64,000 nucleotides of DNA from the NCBI GenBank assembly GCA_964634385.1, contig CAZWIZ010000004.1:23628-87627 (forward strand). The letters are read 5' to 3'. Shown here in pieces: positions 25,213 to 34,196 of the stretch (position 1 is the first letter of the stretch; the number at the start of each line of letters is the position of its first letter). This DNA is from JAFGXW01 sp964634385. Its GTDB lineage: Bacteria > Bacillota_I > Bacilli_A > Izemoplasmatales > Izemoplasmataceae. Under the pieces are notes generated by a model, which made no database searches, was not told the origin of the DNA, and was given only the letters and a program-made list of their open reading frames with translations. The translations under genes were made by a program, and so were the position numbers.

Positions 25213-27250
25213 TAAAGATATGCAAAAAGATATTGAAATACAAAAACAAATGAAACAAAAAATGCAAGGAAATGGAAAGATGCTTCATCAAGATCAAAAA
25301 CAAAAAAATAAAAAGATACAACAAAAGAAAAAGGATAATCCATTTAAAAATATTGATCATTCAAAAATTATTCTAAGCAAAGACGATATAAAAAAAAGAA
25401 ATGAAGCAAATAGAGATTATTCTAAAATGTTATCTAAAACATCAAGAAGAGGATCAAGAGGACCTGGAAAAGGAATGTATTTAGGTGCAAAAGCAAAAGA
25501 TTCAAAAGCTACAGTTTTAAGAATATGGGATTATTTAGGGAAATATAGATTAGGATTAATAATCGTCTTTTTTGCTACAGCATTAACAAGCGTTTTAGCA
25601 ATCTTTATTCCTTGGCTATTTGCCAAAGCTATTGATGATTATATTTTAACATTTGATTTAGATGGTGCATTTAGAATTGGGTTTTATATTGTAGGTATTG
25701 CATTATTAACTAGTGTAGTAAGATTTATATCGAAATATACAATGGTTATAATTTCTCAAAAGACAGTTAAAAAAATAAGAAAAGACGCTTTTGATAAACT
25801 ACAAAATCTTCCTGTTAATTACTATGATACAAATCAAGCTGGAGATATAGTTTCAAGAATTACTAATGATGTTGATTTAATATCTAATTCATTAGCTAGT
25901 GTTGTAAATGAATTAATGACATCGATTATTACTTTGTTCGGTTCGCTTGTTATGATGTACATATTAAACTGGGTATTAGCAACAGTTGTATTATTATTTG
26001 TACCTATCATGGTTATTTTTACTAAAAAAGTAGCGAATACTACAAAAAAAGGATTTGTTGCTCAACAAAAACATTTAGGTGCTTTAAATAGTATTGTTGA
26101 AGAAAGTATTTCAGGATTAAAAGTTGTTAAACTATATAACCAAGAACCTGAAATTATAGAAGAATATCGTATTAAAAACGAACAATTAAAAAAAGCTGGA
26201 TTTAAAGCTCAAGTTTATGCTGGATTAATAATGCCTGTAATAAACTTTATGAATAACTTAATATATTTAGTTATCGTTGCTTTAGGAGGATTACTTTTTA
26301 TTTCTGGAAGAGTGGCAATTACGATAGGTGATATCTCAGCAATTACATCATATGCTAGACAATTTATTAGACCAATAGCGAATATTGCACAATTATTCAA
26401 TTCACTTCAACAAGGGCTTGCTGGAGCAGAAAGAGTTTTTACTTTAATTGATGAAGATGATGAATATATTAACGATGGAATAAAAATAATCGATAAATTT
26501 GAAGGACATGTTCAATTTAATAATGTTACGTTTGGATACGTAAGAGATAAAATTGTTTTAAAAGATATAACATTTAAAGTTGAAGCAGGAAAAACAATAG
26601 CTATAGTTGGTCCAACAGGCAGTGGAAAAACAACAATTATTAATCTTCTAAATCGATTTTATGATATAAACTCCGGAAGTATTGAAATTGATAATAAAAA
26701 TATTTTGGAGTACAAAAAGGATGATCTAAGAAAGAAAATCGGAGTTGTACTACAAGATACTAATCTATTTAGTGGAAATGTTTATGACAACATTATTTAT
26801 GGTAATTTTAAGGCCACAAAGAAAGAAGTTATTGAAGCCGCAAAAATGGCTAATGCACATGATTTTATTATGAAATTACCAAACGAATATGAAAGTGAAG
26901 TATATGAAGGTGGTCAAAACTTTTCTCAAGGTGAACGACAATTAATATCAATCGCGAGAACTATTTTATCAAATCCTGATATTTTAATTTTAGATGAAGC
27001 AACATCAAATGTAGATACAAGAACGGAATCTAAAATTCAAAAAAGCATGAAACACCTAATGAAAAATAGGACAAGTTTTGTGATTGCTCATCGGCTTCAA
27101 ACGATTAGAAACGCACATAGAATTCTGGTAATTAATGATGGAAAACTAATCGAAAAAGGAACACATAATGAATTAATGGATAAAGAAGGATTCTATTATG
27201 ATTTGTATATGACACAGTTTCATGATTTAGTAAAAGATGTAAAAGCCTAA
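25205..27250 (+). CDS. ABC exporter half-transporter with N-terminal Lys/Gln-rich extension (TetR operon)
   Basis: A 681-residue partner of the previous gene. It is about 90 residues longer than usual because of a hydrophilic, Lys/Gln/Met-rich N-terminal region (about residues 1-105) with a possible coiled coil and a GSRGPGKGMYLGAKAK stretch before the first membrane helix. The ATPase domain has Walker A GPTGSGKTT (~469) and Walker B LDEATS (~595) with the catalytic Glu. Its signature is the non-canonical FSQGERQ. The ATG at 25205 overlaps the previous stop by 8 bases and follows GGAAGTGAT. Such extensions are known in some low-GC Gram-positive exporters; their role is unclear. Confidence 0.88.
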   Translation: MNNKDMQKDIEIQKQMKQKMQGNGKMLHQDQKQKNKKIQQKKKDNPFKNIDHSKIILSKDDIKKRNEANRDYSKMLSKTSRRGSRGPGKGMYLGAKAKDSKATVLRIWDYLGKYRLGLIIVFFATALTSVLAIFIPWLFAKAIDDYILTFDLDGAFRIGFYIVGIALLTSVVRFISKYTMVIISQKTVKKIRKDAFDKLQNLPVNYYDTNQAGDIVSRITNDVDLISNSLASVVNELMTSIITLFGSLVMMYILNWVLATVVLLFVPIMVIFTKKVANTTKKGFVAQQKHLGALNSIVEESISGLKVVKLYNQEPEIIEEYRIKNEQLKKAGFKAQVYAGLIMPVINFMNNLIYLVIVALGGLLFISGRVAITIGDISAITSYARQFIRPIANIAQLFNSLQQGLAGAERVFTLIDEDDEYINDGIKIIDKFEGHVQFNNVTFGYVRDKIVLKDITFKVEAGKTIAIVGPTGSGKTTIINLLNRFYDINSGSIEIDNKNILEYKKDDLRKKIGVVLQDTNLFSGNVYDNIIYGNFKATKKEVIEAAKMANAHDFIMKLPNEYESEVYEGGQNFSQGERQLISIARTILSNPDILILDEATSNVDTRTESKIQKSMKHLMKNRTSFVIAHRLQTIRNAHRILVINDGKLIEKGTHNELMDKEGFYYDLYMTQFHDLVKDVKA

Positions 27251-27265
27251 TTTTAGGCTTTTTCT
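27241..27265 (+). terminator. rho-independent terminator
   Basis: AAAGCCTAA-TTT-TAGGCTTTTT overlaps the last codons and stop of the TetR-operon exporter gene. Confidence 0.85.
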
Positions 27266-27314
27266 CTTTATTTATTCATAATTATAGGTTATAATGACAA
27301 TCGGAGATGGTTAA

Positions 27315-28184
27315 ATGAAAAGACGAATCGGAGATCGAAAAGATGGATATAAATTAAGACATGCAGACCCGTTTTTTAGAATTATCCCTTATATTATGCG
27401 GGAAAAAAATGATGCTCATGTTTTTTTTGAAGATCGTATATATTTAGAAAATACTGATAAATTTATCAGAAAGTTAAGAAAAGAAGGGCTTAAAGTAGGA
27501 TTCTTACATATAGTAATTGCAAGTATTGTAAGAACAATAAGTCAAAAGCCGAAAATTAATCGATTTGTAATTGGTCGAAAAATATACGCTAGAAATGAAA
27601 TATCATTTTCTTTAGCAGTTAAAAAAGAAATGAGTGAAGAAACAGAAGAAACTACAATTAAAATCATTTTCGAACCTACTGACACCATTTATGATGTAGT
27701 TAAAAAAATAAATAATGAAATTCAAATAAATAAGGGTGTATCTGATGATAATAGTACTGATAAGGCCGCGAAATTAATCACTTTAATGCCAGGATTTTTA
27801 ATTAAATTCTTCATGTTTTTAGTTAGACGTTTAGATGATATAGGACGCTTACCTAAGTTTTTAACTGAATTAAGCCCTTTTCACTCTAGTGTTTTTATAA
27901 CTGATTTAGGTTCTATTGGAATTAAAGCAGTATATCATCATATTTATAATTTTGGAACAAATACAGTGTTTATTGCGTTTGGAACAAAAACAAGAGAACA
28001 AGTTATTGATTTAGATAACAATGTAAAAATCAAAAAGGCAATGGATATTAAAATAACTGTTGACGAGCGTGTTGTCGATGGATTCTATTTTGCTAATGCA
28101 ATTAAACTAGCAAAACATTATATGACCCATCCAGAAGAATTATTGGAGTCACCTAAAGAAGTTATCATTGATAACGAAATCTAA
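27315..28184 (+). CDS. stand-alone E2-like (CAT-fold) acyltransferase homologue lacking the catalytic His
   Basis: A 289-residue protein related to the catalytic domain of 2-oxoacid dehydrogenase E2 subunits and chloramphenicol acetyltransferase. It has no lipoyl domain and no subunit-binding domain. The E2 active-site motif DHRxxDG appears near the C-terminus as DERVVDGF (Asp250-Glu251-Arg252...Asp255-Gly256), so the general-base His is Glu. KINRFVIGRKIYARNEISFSLAVKK and FHSSVFITDLGSIGI match E2 core strands. No other 2-oxoacid dehydrogenase genes lie nearby. Acyltransferase activity is therefore doubtful. A terminator follows. Confidence 0.72.
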   Translation: MKRRIGDRKDGYKLRHADPFFRIIPYIMREKNDAHVFFEDRIYLENTDKFIRKLRKEGLKVGFLHIVIASIVRTISQKPKINRFVIGRKIYARNEISFSLAVKKEMSEETEETTIKIIFEPTDTIYDVVKKINNEIQINKGVSDDNSTDKAAKLITLMPGFLIKFFMFLVRRLDDIGRLPKFLTELSPFHSSVFITDLGSIGIKAVYHHIYNFGTNTVFIAFGTKTREQVIDLDNNVKIKKAMDIKITVDERVVDGFYFANAIKLAKHYMTHPEELLESPKEVIIDNEI

Positions 28185-28192
28185 AAGAATTT

Positions 28193-28229
28193 GCATTGAA
28201 ATACTTATTAAGTATTTACAATGCTTTTT
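28193..28229 (+). terminator. rho-independent terminator
   Basis: GCATTG...CAATGC outer arms and an inner AATACTTA/TAAGTATT repeat form a long stem followed by TTTTT, directly after the E2-like gene. Confidence 0.75.
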
Positions 28230-28292
28230 AACTATGCTAAACTAAAAAAGGTTATATAGATAAACAAATAAAAAAAGAAAGAGGTGATGGTA

Positions 28293-28385
28293 ATGATTAA
28301 AACAAATTGTGTGAAATTTACAGATAATAGTTTAAACAAAGGTTTTTTAATTATGCCTAAACCATCACTTATGAATAGATTATAG
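28293..28385 (+). CDS. putative leader peptide (30 aa) of the ABC-F gene
   Basis: A short frame, MIKTNCVKFT...KPSLMNRL, with a strong GAGGTGATG ribosome site 6-12 bases before its ATG. It lies between a terminator and a second, intrinsic terminator that abuts the ABC-F gene. The ribosome site region GTGATGGT (28284-28291) can pair with ACCATCAC (28361-28368) inside the end of the frame. Position, size and the following terminator fit the leader peptides that control antibiotic-responsive ABC-F genes by attenuation. No homologue is recognised by eye. Confidence 0.6.
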   Translation: MIKTNCVKFTDNSLNKGFLIMPKPSLMNRL

Positions 28386-28429
28386 CTTAATTTATATATT
28401 ATAAAATATATTTAATATAATGCTAATTT

Positions 28430-28464
28430 AATGTCTTTCATCGGTAGATGAGAGACATTTTTTT
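28430..28464 (+). terminator. attenuator-type terminator before the ABC-F start
   Basis: AATGTCTTTCATC-GGTA-GATGAGAGACATT is a 13-bp stem (one G-T pair) and is followed by seven T. It ends only ~15 bases before the ABC-F start codon and follows a leader frame, so it would stop transcription of the gene unless opened. Confidence 0.8.
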
Positions 28465-28480
28465 GAAAGAGGTGAGGTAA

Positions 28481-30325
28481 ATGAATATTTTAAGTGTATC
28501 AAAATTAAAAAAAGAATTTAATGGAGAGGTTTTATTTAAAAATATCTCTTTTGATATAAACAGTAAAGATAAAATAGCTGTCATTGGTAAAAATGGATGT
28601 GGTAAATCAACATTAATTAAAATGATTATAGGAGATTTAAAAATTGATGGTGGAGAGGTTCATAAAAATACAAAAGCAGTAATAGGATATTTATCACAAG
28701 ATGTTATTAGTAATAAACATAATAATCTTATTGTCGAAATGAATGAAGTATTTAGGGAGTTAATCCAAATAGAAGAAAAAATTAAGGATTTAGCTCTGAA
28801 ATTAGAAGAAGATCCACACAATGATAAATTAATAAATAAATATGCTTCACTTGAAAACACATATTTACTTAAAGGTGGGTATGAATATCATTACAAAATT
28901 GATTTAATTTTAAGCAAATTCGGGTTTTATAAAGAAGAATATAACCGAAATATTGATACATTTAGTGGTGGAGAAAAAACAAGAATCGCATTTGCGAAAC
29001 TATTATTAATAAATCCTGATCTTTTGATATTAGATGAACCAACAAATCATTTAGACATTACTATTATAGAATGGTTAGAAGATTATTTAAATAAATATGA
29101 AGGTGCAGTTCTAATAGTAACTCATGATAAATATTTTATAAACAAAGTTTGCCGTAAAATAATTGAAATTGATTATAAAGTAAGTAATATTTATTATGGT
29201 ACTTTTGAAAATTATTTAGAAGAAAAAGTTAAAAGATATGAGTTGCTTTTGAGAAATTATTCTCGTCAACAAAAGGAAATCGCGCATCTTCAAAGTTTTG
29301 TTGATCGTTTTAGATACAATTCAAAGAGAGCTTCTATAGCCCAAGACAGAGTTAAGAAAATTAAGCGAATGGTGAAATTAGAAAAACCTACTAATTCAAC
29401 AAGATTAGTTAAAATGGCATTTGAAAATAAACGTGTTACAAAAGATGTTATTTTAAAAGCTGAAAATCTTTCAATTGGGTATGATTTTCCAATATTAAAA
29501 AATATTAATTTTACAATGAGGGGTCATGAAAAACTAGCAATTATCGGGCCTAACGGAGCAGGAAAAACTACACTATTAAAAGTTATTGAAAAGAAATTGC
29601 AGCCTTTAAAGGGTAAGGTAGAATTTTTAAAAACTTATAAAATTGGTTATTTCGATCAAAATCAAGAACATTTAAATCGTAATAAAACAATTTTTGAAGA
29701 AATTCATGATTATTATCCAATGTTTACACATAAAGATGTGAGAAGTGTCGCAGCACGATTTTTGTTTACAAATGACGATGTTTTAAAATCAATAAGTATT
29801 TTAAGCGGTGGAGAAAAAGTTAGATTAGTATTGCTTTTACTAATGTTATCAAATCCTGATTTATTAATTTTAGATGAACCAACAAACCATTTGGATATTG
29901 AGACTAAAGACATTATAGAAGATGTTTTTAATGAGTTTACTGGTCCTATTTTATTTGTTTCTCATGATCGTTATTTTATTAATAAAATAGGTACAAAAAT
30001 CATTCATTTATCAGAAGATTCAATGATTGAATTTGAAGGTACATATGATGAATTTAAAGAATCTATTAAATTAAAAACAAACAAGAAAATCCAAAAGAAA
30101 AATAAAACAAATATGAAAAAAAGTGATAATAACAAAGAAGTTAAAAATTTAGAAAAGACTATTCATGCTATTGAACAAAAAATAAAGGAATTAGAAAATG
30201 AAAGTTATCAAGAAGTTGTTTTTACAGATTACAAAAAGATAAATGAAATTAATAAATTGATAGAAGAATTAAAAGATGAACTAAAAATAATTTATGAACG
30301 TTATTATAAATTGTTAGACATATAA
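28481..30325 (+). CDS. ABC-F family ATP-binding protein (ribosomal protection/translation factor type)
   Basis: A 614-residue soluble protein with two ATPase domains and no membrane helices. ABC1 has Walker A GKNGCGKST (~36) and FSGGEK, with LLILDEPTNHLD. A linker (about 240-320) carries the ABC-F P-site-tRNA-interaction region. ABC2 has GPNGAGKTT, LSGGEK and LLILDEPTNHLD. A C-terminal Lys-rich tail with a coiled coil (about 520-614) resembles the Uup/YfmR-like end. Both sites keep the catalytic Glu. ABC-F proteins act on the ribosome, some giving antibiotic resistance. The leader and terminator upstream favour inducible resistance, but a housekeeping role cannot be excluded. The two exporter genes follow at once. 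Confidence 0.88.
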   Translation: MNILSVSKLKKEFNGEVLFKNISFDINSKDKIAVIGKNGCGKSTLIKMIIGDLKIDGGEVHKNTKAVIGYLSQDVISNKHNNLIVEMNEVFRELIQIEEKIKDLALKLEEDPHNDKLINKYASLENTYLLKGGYEYHYKIDLILSKFGFYKEEYNRNIDTFSGGEKTRIAFAKLLLINPDLLILDEPTNHLDITIIEWLEDYLNKYEGAVLIVTHDKYFINKVCRKIIEIDYKVSNIYYGTFENYLEEKVKRYELLLRNYSRQQKEIAHLQSFVDRFRYNSKRASIAQDRVKKIKRMVKLEKPTNSTRLVKMAFENKRVTKDVILKAENLSIGYDFPILKNINFTMRGHEKLAIIGPNGAGKTTLLKVIEKKLQPLKGKVEFLKTYKIGYFDQNQEHLNRNKTIFEEIHDYYPMFTHKDVRSVAARFLFTNDDVLKSISILSGGEKVRLVLLLLMLSNPDLLILDEPTNHLDIETKDIIEDVFNEFTGPILFVSHDRYFINKIGTKIIHLSEDSMIEFEGTYDEFKESIKLKTNKKIQKKNKTNMKKSDNNKEVKNLEKTIHAIEQKIKELENESYQEVVFTDYKKINEINKLIEELKDELKIIYERYYKLLDI

Positions 30326-30348
30326 GTGAGTTGCTTGGAGGTATATTA

Positions 30349-32151
30349 ATGAAACGACTTAAACAGTTTTTAAAATGGATGAAAGGAAATAAACGCTACT
30401 ATTTTGTAGCAGCTTTAATTTTGATTTCATTGCAATATTTTAGAACATTAACACCATTATTTATTCAACATACAATTGATCATATTATTTTAGGTAAAGA
30501 ATCTAATTTGCCTATCTTTATTCAAAATTTAGTAAAAGCTAATACAATACAAAAACAGTTAATGTTAATTGCTATTGCGTATGTTTTATTTGCTTTAATG
30601 AGAGTTTTACTTATGGTAGTTAGACGATTTATTAATGCAATATATACCGAACGTATTGCTTATAATATGAGAAATAAATTATATAAAAAACTTCAAAATC
30701 TTTCTTTTACATATCATTCTCATGTTGAAACAGGAGATTTAATTCAAAGATGTACAACAGATGTTGAAACTTATCGAACATTTGTTGGAGAACAATTAAT
30801 TGAAATATTAAGATTAATCTTTTTAATGGGATTCTCAATTTATCAAATGATAGGAATGAGTCCGAAAATGACTCTTATATCAATTATGATTACACCAGTT
30901 ATTTTCGGTGCATCATTCATATATTTTATGATGGTAAAAAAAGTATTTAAAAGAGTTGAAGAAGCAGAAGGCAAAATGACAACAACTCTTCAAGAAAGTA
31001 TTACTGGAATTAGAGTTGTTAAAGCATTCGCAAAAGAAAAAGTCGAAATTGAAAAGTTTAATAAGAATTCAGAAACATATTTAAAAGAAGATTTTAAATT
31101 ATTAAGATTAATGGCATATTTTTGGGGTGGAACAGATTTTATAATTTTTATTCAATACTGTTTAACTTTAAGTTTAGGAATTTATTATTCTGTTAACGGA
31201 CATCTTGATCCTGGACAATTTATTGCTTTTTTAGCGTATGTTGGAATGATAGTTTGGCCAATGCGTCAACTGGGGCGAATTGTTGGAGATTTTGGGAAAA
31301 CAACAGTAGCTCTAGATCGACTTGATGAAATTATGTTAAAAGATTCTGAACATTTAAATGATTCACAAAATACGCCAAAGATTACAGGAATTGTTGAGTT
31401 TAAAAATGTTGGCTTTCAATTTGAGGATGATGATAAACCATTATTAAACAATATTACTTTTAAAGTTAATAAAGGTGAAAATATAGCAATTATAGGTAAA
31501 ACAGGAAGTGGTAAATCAACATTAATTAATTTGATGGTTAGATTACTCGAAAATCAAAAAGGAAGCATTAAATTTGATGGTATAGATATAAAAAACATTA
31601 ATAAAAAGCATCTACGTAAAAATATCGGAATTATTATGCAAGAACCATTCTTATATAGTAGATCATTATATGAAAATATCAGTATAATGAATAAAACAGC
31701 ACCTGAAGATCAAATATTCCAAGCAGCATCAATAGCTAGTTTACATCAGGATATAAAAGGTTTCGAAAGCGGCTATGAAACAATGGTTGGTGAAAGAGGA
31801 GTAACACTAAGTGGTGGGCAAAAACAACGTGTAGCTATTGCTAGAATGCTTTTAAACGATAAGCCCGTCTTAATATTTGATGATAGTTTAAGTGCGGTTG
31901 ATACAGAAACAGATATTCAAATTAGAAATGCATTAGATAAACACTGGAAAGATACAACAGTCTTTATTATTACCCATCGTATTACAACTGCAATGGAAGC
32001 AGATAAAATAATAGTTTTAGATAAAGGTGAAATAGCTGAATCAGGTACACATAAATCTCTATTAAAGAAAAACGGTATTTATGCTCAGTTATGGGATATT
32101 CAAACAAATGTTGAATACGACTTTATGAAACTCGATAAAGGAGTTGAATAA
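30349..32151 (+). CDS. ABC exporter half-transporter, degenerate-site partner (ABC-F operon)
   Basis: A 600-residue half transporter with six membrane helices, Walker A GKTGSGKST (~383) and signature LSGGQKQR. Walker B is FDDSLS (~509), with the catalytic Glu replaced by Asp. The ATG at 30349 is chosen because TTGGAGG lies 6 bases upstream; the TTG at 30331 precedes that site. It lies 23 bases after the ABC-F gene and 2 bases before its partner, so all three are probably co-transcribed from the attenuated promoter. Confidence 0.9.
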   Translation: MKRLKQFLKWMKGNKRYYFVAALILISLQYFRTLTPLFIQHTIDHIILGKESNLPIFIQNLVKANTIQKQLMLIAIAYVLFALMRVLLMVVRRFINAIYTERIAYNMRNKLYKKLQNLSFTYHSHVETGDLIQRCTTDVETYRTFVGEQLIEILRLIFLMGFSIYQMIGMSPKMTLISIMITPVIFGASFIYFMMVKKVFKRVEEAEGKMTTTLQESITGIRVVKAFAKEKVEIEKFNKNSETYLKEDFKLLRLMAYFWGGTDFIIFIQYCLTLSLGIYYSVNGHLDPGQFIAFLAYVGMIVWPMRQLGRIVGDFGKTTVALDRLDEIMLKDSEHLNDSQNTPKITGIVEFKNVGFQFEDDDKPLLNNITFKVNKGENIAIIGKTGSGKSTLINLMVRLLENQKGSIKFDGIDIKNINKKHLRKNIGIIMQEPFLYSRSLYENISIMNKTAPEDQIFQAASIASLHQDIKGFESGYETMVGERGVTLSGGQKQRVAIARMLLNDKPVLIFDDSLSAVDTETDIQIRNALDKHWKDTTVFIITHRITTAMEADKIIVLDKGEIAESGTHKSLLKKNGIYAQLWDIQTNVEYDFMKLDKGVE

Positions 32152-32153
32152 AA

Positions 32154-33971
32154 ATGAATTACTATGAAGAAGAAGAATATCAAGATTCAAAATTTGACAT
32201 CAAAATATGGCTAAAAATATTTTCATATATGAAACCATTTAAAAAAAATGTTATTATAGGAGTAATGGCCGCAATTGTTTTAGCTGCGACAGATACTATA
32301 TACCCACTTATTAATAAATATGCTATAGATGAAATTATAAACACTGGAAATTTAGAAAAATTACCATATTTTATTGGGTTTTACATTATTTTAATGTTTG
32401 TAATTGGCTCAATGGTCTACACATTTATTATTAATGCTGGACAAGTCCAACAAAAACTTTCATTTTCTCTTAGAAAACGTGCTTTTAAAAGATTACACGA
32501 ATTACCATTTTCATATTATGACAAAACACCTGTCGGATGGATTATGGCTAGAATGACTAGTGATTCTCGTAAATTAAGTGAAATCTTATCTTGGGGATTA
32601 ATAGATTTATCATGGGGACTTTTAATGATGGTTGGAATAACTATTGCAATGTTTATTTTAAATGTAAAATTAGCGATAATAGCTTTAAGTGTATTACCTA
32701 TTTTAGTAATGCTTAGTATTTATTTTAAGAAAAAAATACTAAGCGCATATAGAAAGATTAGAAAAGAAAATTCTAAAATTACTGGGTCTTTCAATGAAGG
32801 GATTATGGGAGCAAAAACAACTAAAACATTAGTACTAGAATCTGAAAACTTTAATGATTTTGATCGATTGACATCAAATATGAGAAGACACTCGATAAAA
32901 GCAGCAATGTTTGCTGGATTATATTTCCCTTCAATCCTCTTTATTGCTACAATAGCGATAGCTTTAGTAATCTATTATGGAGGTATGGAAGTAGCGAAAG
33001 GTGTTATTACATTTGGTATGTTATATGTCTTCACAGCGTATGTTGGTTCGTTTTTCGAACCAGTTATGCAACTTGCGAACATTTTAGCACGTTTTCAACA
33101 AGCTCAAGCAAGTGCTGAACGTCTCTTGGATCTAATAGAAATGGAACCAGAAATCTTTGATTCCCCGGAAGTGATAGAAAAATACGGAGATACTATCAAT
33201 TTTAAGAAGGAAAATTGGGAAGAATTGAAAGGTGAAGTTGAATTCAAAGATGTAACTTTTAAATATAGCAAAGGGGAACCAGTTTTAACTCATTTTAATT
33301 TAAAAGTAGGAGCTGGCGAAAACATCGCATTAGTTGGTCATACAGGTGGCGGAAAATCAACAATAGTTAATTTAGTTTGTCGATTTTATGAACCAACATC
33401 AGGTAAAATATTTATTGATGGAAAAGATTATAAAGAGCGTTCACTTGGATGGCTTCATGATAATTTAGGATATGTTCTTCAATCTCCACATTTATTTAGT
33501 GGAACAATCTTAGAAAATATAAAATATGGAAGACCGGAAGCAACACTAGAAGAGGTAATTTACGCGGCAAAGTTAGTTGAAGCGGATACCTTCATTGTGA
33601 AATTTAAGGATGGCTATAATACAGAAGTTGGAGAAGGTGGAACAAGGTTAAGTGTTGGCCAAAAACAACTAATTAGTTTCGCAAGAGCACTAATTGCCGA
33701 CCCTAAAATTTTAATACTAGATGAAGCAACATCTAGTGTTGATACGAAGACAGAAAAAAGTATTCAAAGAGCTATAAAAATTGTTTTAAAAGGTAGAACT
33801 AGTTTTGTTATTGCACATCGATTATCAACGATAACATCAAGTGATAGAATAATTGTTTTAGAAGATGGAATTATTAAAGAATCTGGAACTCATTCTGATT
33901 TAATAAAACTTGAAAAACAATATTATAAACTTTATACAAATCAATTCCAATCTAAATCAATAATGAAATAA
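32154..33971 (+). CDS. ABC exporter half-transporter, catalytic-site partner (ABC-F operon)
   Basis: A 605-residue partner with an acidic N-terminal start (MNYYEEEEY), six membrane helices, Walker A GHTGGGKST (~394) and the non-canonical signature LSVGQKQ. Walker B is LDEATS (~521) with the catalytic Glu. Together with the preceding gene it forms the third heterodimeric exporter in this 20-kb region with the same asymmetric arrangement. It ends at a terminator. Confidence 0.9.
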   Translation: MNYYEEEEYQDSKFDIKIWLKIFSYMKPFKKNVIIGVMAAIVLAATDTIYPLINKYAIDEIINTGNLEKLPYFIGFYIILMFVIGSMVYTFIINAGQVQQKLSFSLRKRAFKRLHELPFSYYDKTPVGWIMARMTSDSRKLSEILSWGLIDLSWGLLMMVGITIAMFILNVKLAIIALSVLPILVMLSIYFKKKILSAYRKIRKENSKITGSFNEGIMGAKTTKTLVLESENFNDFDRLTSNMRRHSIKAAMFAGLYFPSILFIATIAIALVIYYGGMEVAKGVITFGMLYVFTAYVGSFFEPVMQLANILARFQQAQASAERLLDLIEMEPEIFDSPEVIEKYGDTINFKKENWEELKGEVEFKDVTFKYSKGEPVLTHFNLKVGAGENIALVGHTGGGKSTIVNLVCRFYEPTSGKIFIDGKDYKERSLGWLHDNLGYVLQSPHLFSGTILENIKYGRPEATLEEVIYAAKLVEADTFIVKFKDGYNTEVGEGGTRLSVGQKQLISFARALIADPKILILDEATSSVDTKTEKSIQRAIKIVLKGRTSFVIAHRLSTITSSDRIIVLEDGIIKESGTHSDLIKLEKQYYKLYTNQFQSKSIMK

Positions 33972-33974
33972 AAA

Positions 33975-33997
33975 TACGGGTATTTACCCGTTTTTTA
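33975..33997 (+). terminator. rho-independent terminator
   Basis: ACGGGTA-TT-TACCCGT followed by TTTTT, just after the exporter stop codon. Confidence 0.88.
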
Positions 33998-34104
33998 TTA
34001 CGAAAAGCGTATATTTAAGAGCATATGCCCATTCCTAAATAGAAAGATTATAATTTACTTATTTAAAAAAATATATTTAATCGCAATGCAAAGCCGTTTA
34101 AATC

Positions 34105-34174
34105 AATTGTTTAAAAAATAAACAATTTCGCATACAAATTACCACTTGTATGCTCATTTTTACTTATATATAAT
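34105..34174 (+). promoter_or_regulatory. promoter region of the Mbx-like operon with two inverted repeats
   Basis: TATAAT at 34169-34174 has a weak -35 (TTGTAT, 34146-34151) 17 bases upstream. Two inverted repeats precede it: AATTGTTTA-AAAAA-TAAACAATT (34105-34127) and GCATACAA-N8-TTGTATGC (34130-34153). The second covers the -35 box. Both lie upstream of the expected transcript start, so they are DNA operator candidates. The first vaguely resembles a Rex site (TTGTTAA-N4-TTAACAA) but with different spacing. Confidence 0.55.
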
Positions 34175-34196
34175 ATAAGTAGCGCAGGTGATAAAA

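Noticed and set aside
27315..28184. Chloramphenicol acetyltransferase resistance gene
   Set aside because: Although the fold is shared, the catalytic His is Glu and the rest resembles the E2 core more than Cat.
33998..34168. Riboswitch upstream of the Mbx operon
   Set aside because: The hairpins lie upstream of the predicted -10 box, so they would not be transcribed, and no known riboswitch core is recognised.
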